A stretch of DNA of 21,676 bases from Prevotellaceae bacterium UBA4336 (GTDB lineage Bacteria; Bacteroidota; Bacteroidia; Bacteroidales; Bacteroidaceae). The notes under the pieces are model-generated. The model was given only the letters and a program-made list of their open reading frames with translations, was not told the origin of the DNA and did not search any database. The position numbers and the translations under genes are program-made. This document shows, in pieces, positions 14,085 through 20,380 of this stretch. The first letter of the stretch is position 1. Every line of letters begins with the position of its first letter. The stretch is taken from positions 25,072-46,747 of the forward strand of contig DGTM01000046.1 of the NCBI GenBank assembly GCA_002394305.1. The letters are read 5' to 3'.

Positions 14085-15080
14085 AAAAAGACAATAGCAA
14101 TAGTTTGCGGAGGCGACAGCTCGGAACATGACGTAAGCATGCGTAGCGCAGAGGGCATCGCTTCATTCATTGACTCTGCGCGCTATAATATATATAAGGT
14201 AGAGATTCATGCCGGCAAGTGGGAGGCTCTGCTTCCCGACGGTTCGCGCAGCAAAGTAAACAGGGACGACTTCAGCTTCATGGCAGAAGGCAAGGAGGTC
14301 CATCCCGACTTTGCCTACATCACCATCCACGGTGCGCCGGGCGAGAACGGCGAGCTGCAGGGGTACTTCGACCTCATCGGCATGCCTTACTCCACCTGCG
14401 GCGTGCTCGTCGAGGCCATGACCTACGACAAGTTCGTGCTGAACAATTATCTGAGGGCATTCGGCGTGTCGGTGGCCGACAGCCTGCTCGTCAAGATAGG
14501 TCACGACGAGGAGGTCAGCGACGGGGACATCGTGGAGCGCATCGGCCTGCCCTGCTTCGTGAAGCCCTCCAGGGGTGGTTCCTCTTTCGGCACGACGAAG
14601 GTGAAGACCATCGAACAGCTGCGTCCGGCCATCGACCTTGCTCTGAAGGAAGGCGAGGACGTGATGGTGGAGGCCTTCATGGGCGGCACCGAGCTGACCT
14701 GCGGATGCTATAAGACGAAGGAGAAGAGCGTGGTATTCCCCATCACGGAAGTCGTCTCGAAGAACGAGTTCTTCGACTACGCAGCCAAGTACAACAACGA
14801 GAGCGACGAGATAACGCCGGCGCGTATCAGCGAACGTCTGGCCGAACGGGTCTCGAAGCTGACCTCCATGATATACGACCTGCTTGGCTGTCACGGCATC
14901 ATCCGCATCGACTACATCATCACGGCTGGCGACAAGATAAACCTCCTCGAAATCAACACCACGCCGGGCATGACGGCCACGAGCTTCATCCCGCAGCAAG
15001 TCCGTGCCGCAGGCCTCGACATCAAGGACGTGATGACCGACATCATCGAGGACAGACTGTGTTCAATTCATAATTCATAA
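14082..15080 (+). CDS. ddl: D-alanine--D-alanine ligase
   Basis: 332 residues, an ATP-grasp ligase that makes the D-Ala-D-Ala dipeptide for peptidoglycan precursors in the cytoplasm. Visible signatures: CGGDSSEHDVSMRSA at 9-23 (with catalytic Glu15), HGAPGENGELQGYFDLIGMP at 83-102, CFVKPSRGGSSFGTTKV at 158-174 (ATP-binding loop), and the C-terminal DYIIT...LLEINTTPGMTATSFIPQQ with the metal-binding Glu/Asn. Length and motif order are normal. It starts 49 bases after rluD, with a heptamer array between, and is followed by a 215-base repeat-filled gap before the acyltransferase. No vancomycin-resistance genes are nearby, so this is the housekeeping ligase. Confidence 0.96.
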   Translation: MKKTIAIVCGGDSSEHDVSMRSAEGIASFIDSARYNIYKVEIHAGKWEALLPDGSRSKVNRDDFSFMAEGKEVHPDFAYITIHGAPGENGELQGYFDLIGMPYSTCGVLVEAMTYDKFVLNNYLRAFGVSVADSLLVKIGHDEEVSDGDIVERIGLPCFVKPSRGGSSFGTTKVKTIEQLRPAIDLALKEGEDVMVEAFMGGTELTCGCYKTKEKSVVFPITEVVSKNEFFDYAAKYNNESDEITPARISERLAERVSKLTSMIYDLLGCHGIIRIDYIITAGDKINLLEINTTPGMTATSFIPQQVRAAGLDIKDVMTDIIEDRLCSIHNS

Positions 15081-15310
15081 TTCATAATTCATAATTAAGC
15101 TACGCCCTAAAGGCGAGCGAAAGGAATAATTATGAGTGGTGAATTATGAATAGTGAATTGAACAGGAGCATAAGTCGTGAATTGAAACAAGGGCGTAGCC
15201 TTAATTGTGAATTGTGAATTATGAATTATGAATTATGAACTAACAAGGGCGTAGCCTTAATTATGAATTATGAATTGAGAATTATGAATTGAGAATATGA
15301 ATTGTGAATT
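15061..15310. repeat. Composite repeat locus: AATTATG heptamers with GGGCGTAGC modules
   Basis: Left arm 15061-15108 is (AATTCAT)n followed by AAGCTACGCCCT. It is the inverted counterpart of 15190-15240 (AGGGCGTAGCCTTAATT then ATGAATT-type heptamers ending in GAAC). A third, directly repeated module begins AAGGGCGTAGCC at about 15245 and its heptamers run to the acyltransferase start. The 80-bp centre (15109-15189) also contains heptamers such as AATTATG, AATAGTG and AGTGGTG. No ORF or promoter consensus is convincing inside. Confidence 0.88.
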
Positions 15311-16454
15311 TGAAGAGATTCGCCCCTATGCGGCGGGCGAGGTGAAGCAGGCCGTAGAGAGCTTGCTTGCCGACCGGCAGTTCTCGCGTGTGTTGCAAGG
15401 CTTCCTGCCCTGGATGCCGCGCTGGATGCGTAACGGCCTGGTGCGTCTGGCCTTCATCGGCGTCAACACCCCCTTGCAGTTCCAGCTGCGCTTCATCAAG
15501 CCTGTGCTCAAGCATATCCTGCGCAAATGCAGCACAGAGTACACAATGGACTTCAACGGCATTGCCCCCGGACCGGAGCGCTACACCTTCATCAGCAACC
15601 ATCGCGACATCGTGCTCGACAGCGCCATCCTCGACCTCATGCTCCACGAGCACGGCTTCCCAACAACCTGCGAGATTGCCATCGGCGACAACCTGCTCAT
15701 CTATCCTTGGATAAAGACGCTCGTCAAGCTCAACAAAGCCTTCACCGTCAAGCGAAGCCTCAGCCCCCGGGAGCTTCTGGAGAGCAGCCAGACGATGAGC
15801 CGCTACATGCACTATGCCATCAACGAGAAGCACGAGAACATCTGGATAGCACAGCGCGAAGGACGTGCCAAGGACAGCAGCGACCAGACGCAGGAGTCCC
15901 TGCTGAAGATGTTCGCCATGGCAGGGGAGGGGAGCATCGTGGACCGTCTCAAGGACCTCCATCTCGTGCCCCTCAGCATCAGCTACGAGTACGACCCTTG
16001 CGACTACCTCAAGGCGCAGGAGTTCCAGCAGAAGCGCGACAACCCGTCGTTCAAGAAGTCGAAGCAGGACGACCTGGACAACATGAAGACCGGCATCTTC
16101 GGCAAGAAGGGACGCATCCACTACGAGGCCATGCCCTGCATCAACACGTGGCTGGACGAACTGTCCGAATTGCCTCGGACGGAAGTCTTCGGCGAGGTGG
16201 CACGCCGCATCGACCGGCAGATACATCTCGGTTACCGTCTCTTTCCGGGCAACTACGTGGCAGCCGACATGCTCAGCGGCACCAAGACCTACATCGGGGA
16301 GTATACCGACAAGGAGAAAGCCACCTTCGAGGCCTACCTGCAGAGCCGCATCGACCTGGTCCAGCTCAAGGACAAGGATGAGGCCTTCCTGCGCGAACGC
16401 ATCCTCACGATGTACGCCAACCCGGTCTTCAACAAAATGAAGAGTGAAGAATGA
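15297..16454 (+). CDS. PlsC-like lysophospholipid acyltransferase
   Basis: 385 residues, cytoplasmic or membrane-associated with no signal peptide. The acyltransferase signature is TFISNHRDIVLDS at 97-109 (catalytic His102 with Asp104 or a downstream Asp), then the substrate-binding-type block QREGRAKDSSD at 186-196, corresponding to the PEGTRS motif of PlsC. The length and the NHRDI variant fit a Bacteroidetes-specific branch of glycerol-phosphate-type acyltransferases. It probably acylates a lysophospholipid or related lipid. It sits last in the PASTA-rluD-ddl cluster. Oddities: its ATG lies inside a heptamer array, and its final residues (NKMKSEE) and stop codon come from another heptamer array. 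Substrate is not deducible. Confidence 0.85.
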   Translation: MNCEFEEIRPYAAGEVKQAVESLLADRQFSRVLQGFLPWMPRWMRNGLVRLAFIGVNTPLQFQLRFIKPVLKHILRKCSTEYTMDFNGIAPGPERYTFISNHRDIVLDSAILDLMLHEHGFPTTCEIAIGDNLLIYPWIKTLVKLNKAFTVKRSLSPRELLESSQTMSRYMHYAINEKHENIWIAQREGRAKDSSDQTQESLLKMFAMAGEGSIVDRLKDLHLVPLSISYEYDPCDYLKAQEFQQKRDNPSFKKSKQDDLDNMKTGIFGKKGRIHYEAMPCINTWLDELSELPRTEVFGEVARRIDRQIHLGYRLFPGNYVAADMLSGTKTYIGEYTDKEKATFEAYLQSRIDLVQLKDKDEAFLRERILTMYANPVFNKMKSEE

Positions 16455-16498
16455 AGAGTGGAGGATAAAGAGTGAAGAATGAAAAGCATAGAAAAGTG
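16436..16498. repeat. Nine-unit heptamer array bridging the acyltransferase and NigD-like genes
   Basis: AATGAAG, AGTGAAG, AATGAAG, AGTGGAG, GATAAAG, AGTGAAG, AATGAAA, AGCATAG, AAAAGTG in unbroken 7-bp phase. It contains the stop codon of the upstream gene and the candidate start codons of the downstream one. Confidence 0.88.
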
Positions 16499-17125
16499 AA
16501 ACTAAACAATGTTCTCCCCTTCGGGGGAGTTAGAGGAGGGCTGTTTTTGCTTCTCTGCCTCTTCTCTTGTTGCAAGGGGGATGACAGTTCCGACTCCTAT
16601 CCCAACGTCATCACCGAGTTTGCCATGATAAGGACCGATGCCGAGGGAACGATGACAGAGCTCACGACCGACGACGACCGCACCTACACCATCAGCAATC
16701 CGCAGGAGGGCTATGACAAGAATGTGACGTATCGTGCCGTGTGCGGCTATGTGCCCGACGGACAGACGGCCATGCTCTACCATGCCACGGGAGCCTATCT
16801 GCTTCGCGACTCGACCTCGCTTGCCTCGGAACCCGATGCCATCAAGGTCACGAGCGTATGGCAGTCTGGGCGATACATCAACATGCATCTCTCGCCGCTC
16901 ACGCAAGGCGGCAGGCAATACTGGGGCTATCGCATCGACTCCCTCCGCAGCCGCACCACCCACATCAGCCTCCATCACCGGCAGAACGGCGACCCGCTTT
17001 CCTACACGACGACGGTCTATGCCAGCCTCCCCGTGGACAGCCTCAAGCAGGTTCCCGCCGGCGACTCCCTTGCCTTGCACATCAAGACCTTCAAGGGAGA
17101 ACAGGTCTGGAAGTTCAAGAAGTAA
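16472..17125 (+). CDS. NigD-like lipoprotein
   Basis: 217 residues from GTG 16472. A lipoprotein signal is visible (GGLFLLLCLFSCC, then KGDDSSD), so it is probably outer-membrane anchored. The mature part is all-beta: an OB-like N-terminal half (about 45-125, TELTTDDDRTYTISNP, VCGYVPDGQTAMLYHATGAYLL) and a C-terminal half (about 130-217, INMHLSPLTQGGRQYWGYRIDS...HISLHHRQNGDP), an arrangement matching NigD-like proteins of Bacteroidales. Function of that family is unknown beyond frequent co-location with surface proteins. Start is uncertain: GTG 16472 and GTG 16496 are in frame, both within a heptamer array, and residues 13-21 (NVLPFGGVR) come from a C/G-rich repeat at 16514-16540. The N-terminal region before the hydrophobic core is thus repeat-derived. 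Confidence 0.72.
   Translation: MKNEKHRKVKLNNVLPFGGVRGGLFLLLCLFSCCKGDDSSDSYPNVITEFAMIRTDAEGTMTELTTDDDRTYTISNPQEGYDKNVTYRAVCGYVPDGQTAMLYHATGAYLLRDSTSLASEPDAIKVTSVWQSGRYINMHLSPLTQGGRQYWGYRIDSLRSRTTHISLHHRQNGDPLSYTTTVYASLPVDSLKQVPAGDSLALHIKTFKGEQVWKFKK
16514..16540. repeat. C/G-rich hairpin repeat inside the NigD-like signal peptide
   Basis: CTCCCCTTCGGGGGAG (stem CTCCCC with GGGGAG) followed by TTAGAGGAGGG. It is translated as LPFGGVRGG just before the hydrophobic core of the signal peptide. Confidence 0.8.
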
Positions 17126-17149
17126 CTTATTTGTCGCCCCCCTACAACT

Positions 17150-17503
17150 ATGAAAGAATTCGCTGTTTTATTCGGAATCATACTGTTTTCAATCGTCGTG
17201 TTTGTCATAAAGCACAAGTTCAACTCCATCATCTTCGGAGAAGGCGGACTGTTTGGCCCCGAAGACTATTCCCTCAGTCACGAGATAAAGAATCTGGTCA
17301 AGCTCCGTGACCAAGGACTCATCGATGCCACAAAGTACGAGAAGATGAAGGCAGAAATGCTCCGCAGATACAACAACTCGAACCATTACGCAGACAAAGA
17401 ACTCCAGAAGCTGGAGCGTCTGCAAAAGCAAGGCATCATCGCCCCAGAAGAGCTTGAGGAGATAAAGAAAGGACTCAGCAATTGTCCTCACCATTTAGGA
17501 TAA
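17150..17503 (+). CDS. Membrane protein with two SHOCT-like segments
   Basis: 117 residues. One N-terminal transmembrane helix (about 3-21, EFAVLFGIILFSIVVFVI), then a linker and two similar helical segments: IKNLVKLRDQGLIDATKYEKMKAEML (about 46-71) and LQKLERLQKQGIIAPEELEEIKKGL (about 85-109). Both match the short SHOCT pattern (L..L...GxI...E(F/Y)e..K..L), normally found once at the C-terminus of membrane proteins and thought to mediate oligomerisation. The gene starts 24 bases after the NigD-like gene on the same strand. I know no specific function. Confidence 0.75.
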   Translation: MKEFAVLFGIILFSIVVFVIKHKFNSIIFGEGGLFGPEDYSLSHEIKNLVKLRDQGLIDATKYEKMKAEMLRRYNNSNHYADKELQKLERLQKQGIIAPEELEEIKKGLSNCPHHLG

Positions 17504-17515
17504 TTCGTCTGAACG

Positions 17516-17547
17516 TTGATGATATTAAAGAAAAAATCGTAACTTTG
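17516..17547 (+). promoter_or_regulatory. Promoter for the BspA-like gene
   Basis: TTG at 17516-17518, a 21-base spacer and TAACTTTG at 17540-17547. The leader (about 90 bases) contains a perfect 8-bp hairpin (TCGTGAGT/ACTCACGA, 17575-17593) and a nine-codon open frame (17621-17650) that overlaps the gene's ATG. Confidence 0.7.
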
Positions 17548-17642
17548 CAAAGCTCAACGCAGAAGGCATTCAACTCGTGAGTATCACTCACGACTTCAAG
17601 TTTCAGGTATCGACTATTCTATGAACAATCCGAATAATAATT

Positions 17643-19202
17643 ATGTGTAAGCTTTCATTTATAGTAATAATGGCATTAAGCGGGTTGTCTGCTCTTGCCT
17701 ATGATGCTCAGGTTAATGGAATCTATTATAACCTTACAGGAGATGAGGCTGAAGTAACCTATCAGCGAGCAGAATACCTTTATCTTTTGACAGAACCTAT
17801 AGTCTTCTCAGACTATATCGGCAAAGTCACTATTCCCGAGTCTGTATCCTTCGGGAATAATACATATAAAGTGACAAGCATTAGCGCTTATGCATTTGCT
17901 GATTGTAGTGATTTGTCTTCCATCTCTATTCCCAAAAGCGTGACAAGAATAGGCAAATCTGCCTTCCGTACATGTTACTTCGCAAAAGATTCTTTAATTA
18001 ATAATACTACTATCCTAGATGATAATTACTGGGGAGCAACATTATGCGAAGAAGAAACTAAAGACGGATTATTGATTAAAGACCATAAAGTAATCAAATG
18101 CAGGTCTTTGGCTACCTCTGTCACCATACCTGAAGGCGTGACCAGTATCAGTAGTTCTGCCTTCTCTGGTTGCACTAGCCTGACCTCCATCACCATCCCA
18201 GCGAGCGTAACGAGTATAGGTGACAATGTTTTCTCGGGTTGTTATATTTTGAAGGATTCCTTCATTAACAACTCCATGTTAACTAGTAATGACAATTGGG
18301 GCGCAACCTTGTTTGACGAAGAGACAGATGACGGCTTATTGATTAGAGACAATGTGATAATTAAATGTCGGTCATGGGCTACTTCCGTCATCATACCAAC
18401 TATCGTGACGAGTATCGGAGAACGGGCCTTCTCTGGTTGTAGCAGTCTGACTTCCATCACTATCCCAAAGAGCGTGACCAATATCGGCAGCGAAGCCTTC
18501 AGATATTGCATGCTGCGCAATGTGCTCGTTAAACGCGCTACGCCACCCACACTTGATAATGAACGTATTGATGATAGTCAGCCACATTCTTTTTCACAAG
18601 CCACATGCCATCATGCCACACTATATGTTCCGGCAGGCTGTTGGGATGCTTATGCATTTAGTGCAGGTTGGTTCTGGTTCAACAACATTCGCGAGACAGC
18701 GATGGCTGAGGAAGATGTTTCCGAGCAGCAAGCTTACATGCTGATGGATGCGGAGACGTTTGCATACTCCGTCTATGACCCTGTGAACGATTGCATCGGC
18801 ACTATCAACTCTGCCGGAAGCATCAACGAAGACAATCCCAACCACAGTTGGCAGATGATGGAGGCTGGCGGACTACATTATTTATATAATATAGGCGCGA
18901 AGAAGTACGCCAAGCGGGAAGGCAACAGCCTCTGCCTCTGCGATGAGCCTACGCCTATCGACGTGGCCGACGGCGACAATGGTCTTATCCTTGCAGGTCA
19001 GTCAGACAAAAGGTGTGTATTGGTCTGCAACGAAAGCCTCAGCTTCAGTCAAGCAGCTATCGACCAAGTGACAGGCATCAATGCCATTGACCAATCACCA
19101 TTGAACATTGACCATTCAATATATAACATGTCGGGCCAGCGCCTCAGCAAACCGCAAAAGGGCCTGAACATCGTCGGCGGCAGGAAAGTCTTGATGAAGT
19201 GA
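17643..19202 (+). CDS. BspA-like leucine-rich-repeat surface protein with sorting tail
   Basis: 519 residues with a signal peptide (MCKLSFIVIMALSGLSALAYDAQ). Residues about 60-290 are LRR_5/BspA-type repeats (AFSGCxSLTSITIPxSVTSIG). Within them an 89-residue unit is duplicated, carrying a non-LRR insert (KDSLINN...NWGATL..EETxDGLLI), at 111-199 and 200-288. Residues about 355-480 look like a beta-trefoil-type or other glycan-binding module (NHSWQMMEAGGLHYLYNIGAKKYA). The last residues (YNMSGQR...GLNIVGGRKVLMK) are the sorting-like tail. BspA-family proteins bind host matrix proteins and other bacteria. Just before the tail, residues around 482-492 (AIDQSPLNIDH) are encoded by a heptamer array. 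The LRR part is more AT-rich than neighbouring genes, which suggests transfer. Confidence 0.85.
   Translation: MCKLSFIVIMALSGLSALAYDAQVNGIYYNLTGDEAEVTYQRAEYLYLLTEPIVFSDYIGKVTIPESVSFGNNTYKVTSISAYAFADCSDLSSISIPKSVTRIGKSAFRTCYFAKDSLINNTTILDDNYWGATLCEEETKDGLLIKDHKVIKCRSLATSVTIPEGVTSISSSAFSGCTSLTSITIPASVTSIGDNVFSGCYILKDSFINNSMLTSNDNWGATLFDEETDDGLLIRDNVIIKCRSWATSVIIPTIVTSIGERAFSGCSSLTSITIPKSVTNIGSEAFRYCMLRNVLVKRATPPTLDNERIDDSQPHSFSQATCHHATLYVPAGCWDAYAFSAGWFWFNNIRETAMAEEDVSEQQAYMLMDAETFAYSVYDPVNDCIGTINSAGSINEDNPNHSWQMMEAGGLHYLYNIGAKKYAKREGNSLCLCDEPTPIDVADGDNGLILAGQSDKRCVLVCNESLSFSQAAIDQVTGINAIDQSPLNIDHSIYNMSGQRLSKPQKGLNIVGGRKVLMK
19086..19120. repeat. Heptamer array inside the BspA-like gene
   Basis: ATTGACC, AATCACC, ATTGAAC, ATTGACC, ATTCAAT in unbroken 7-bp phase, placed exactly between the last globular domain and the C-terminal tail. 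It uses the same ATTGACC unit as the array at 2219. Confidence 0.82.
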
Positions 19203-19239
19203 AGCCTTTCGGAGATGCAGTGCCGCAAAATTAAGAATT

Positions 19240-20376
19240 ATGCTAAACGAAACACTCAACGTGAAAAGCTCCCTCCTAATGCACCGTGAAGAGTTTGAGA
19301 CGGTATATGGCATTATCTCAACCCATCGCAAGCGGGTGTTGAGAACCATCAACAACGAGTCGATGACAATGGTGTGGGAAGTAGGAGGATATGTGTCGCA
19401 TAAGCTAAAGACTACAGCTTGGGGCGACGGGGTCGTCAGGCAACTGTCTGACTACATTCGCACCAAAGAGCCCACGGCAAGAGGCTGGAGCTATCGCACA
19501 CTCTACAAAATGGTGCAGCTGTACGAAACTTACTCTTCGGCATCCTTCTCAGAGCTGATAGAGAATACAGATATGTCTGCGTATGGCGGGATTGTGCCAT
19601 TTGAAACGGCACAAAAGGGAGGCGAGGTAATTGTGCCATTCGGAATGGCACAAATTCCCAAAGTGTTGTTTGCCACAGGATGGACGAACCATCAGATTAT
19701 CATGAACAGATGCAAAACGGATACAGAACGGTTGTTCTATATGCTATATGCGGGCAAGGAACGGCTTGAGAACAAAGAACTGATTCGTATCATCAAGATT
19801 GACACCATGAATTCGTTGCTGGGCGGAAAGGATGTCCAATCCGACGTTATGGCCAAGACATATCCGTCATCTCCACTTCTTTTTAAGGACAAGATATATC
19901 TCGAAATGCTTGGACTACCGCTTGACTACAAAGAGACGAAACTAAGAAAGGAAATCGTCGAGCACATGAAGGACTTCATCCTTCAGATGGGAAAGGACTT
20001 CCTGTTTATCGATGATGAACATAGAGTGAAGGTTGGCGGAAAGACGTTCAAGGTGGATTTGCTATTCTACCATAGGTTGCTGCAATGTATGGTTGCCATA
20101 GAGTTGAAGACAACAGAGTTCCATCCTAAGGACTTGGGACAGCTGGAGTTTTATTTGGAGGCTCTCGATCAGGAAGAACGTCGTTCGAATGAAAATCCGA
20201 GCATCGGCATCCTTCTTTGCAAAGATGCTGACATGGAGGTGGTTCGTTATGCGCTGAATCGAAGCATGTCGCCGACAATGGTTGCGCTGTATAAGGAGCA
20301 ATTGCAAGTGGGCAGCGTCATCCAACGCAGTTTGGTTGAGTTCTGCAAATTCTTGAATGAAAATGGGAGGAAATGA
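19240..20376 (+). CDS. DUF1016 (YhcG-type) PD-(D/E)XK nuclease-like protein
   Basis: 378 residues. The N-terminal region (about 1-110, IISTHRKRVLRTINNESMTMVWEVGGYVSHKL...GWSYRTLYKMVQLYETY) is the DUF1016_N helical domain. The C-terminal half contains the PD-(D/E)XK-type core: FKVDLLFYHRLLQCMVAIELKTTEFHPKDLGQLEFYLEAL near 270-310, with Asp in VDLLF and the ExK-like IELK as candidate catalytic residues. Members of this family are often near restriction-modification or mobile loci and are presumed DNA nucleases; no such partner is in view. Residues about 118-143 (IVPFETAQKGGEVIVPFGMAQ) are a 13-residue repeat pair built from two DNA palindromes. The gene is AT-richer than mnmA, which starts only 4 bases after its stop. 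Confidence 0.85.
   Translation: MLNETLNVKSSLLMHREEFETVYGIISTHRKRVLRTINNESMTMVWEVGGYVSHKLKTTAWGDGVVRQLSDYIRTKEPTARGWSYRTLYKMVQLYETYSSASFSELIENTDMSAYGGIVPFETAQKGGEVIVPFGMAQIPKVLFATGWTNHQIIMNRCKTDTERLFYMLYAGKERLENKELIRIIKIDTMNSLLGGKDVQSDVMAKTYPSSPLLFKDKIYLEMLGLPLDYKETKLRKEIVEHMKDFILQMGKDFLFIDDEHRVKVGGKTFKVDLLFYHRLLQCMVAIELKTTEFHPKDLGQLEFYLEALDQEERRSNENPSIGILLCKDADMEVVRYALNRSMSPTMVALYKEQLQVGSVIQRSLVEFCKFLNENGRK
19592..19653. repeat. Paired 23-bp palindromes inside the DUF1016 gene
   Basis: TTGTGCCATTT-g-AAACGGCACAA (19592-19614, one mismatch) and TTGTGCCATTC-g-GAATGGCACAA (19631-19653, perfect). They start 39 bp apart, so the peptide repeats every 13 residues in frame. Confidence 0.9.
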
Positions 20377-20380
20377 AATA

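Noticed and set aside
12941..14170. 409-codon minus-strand ORF antisense to rluD
   Set aside because: rluD motifs are unambiguous on the plus strand; the antisense frame has no recognisable domain.
15061..15310. CRISPR array, suggested by regular repeats
   Set aside because: The units are 7 bp without unique spacers, and no cas genes are present.
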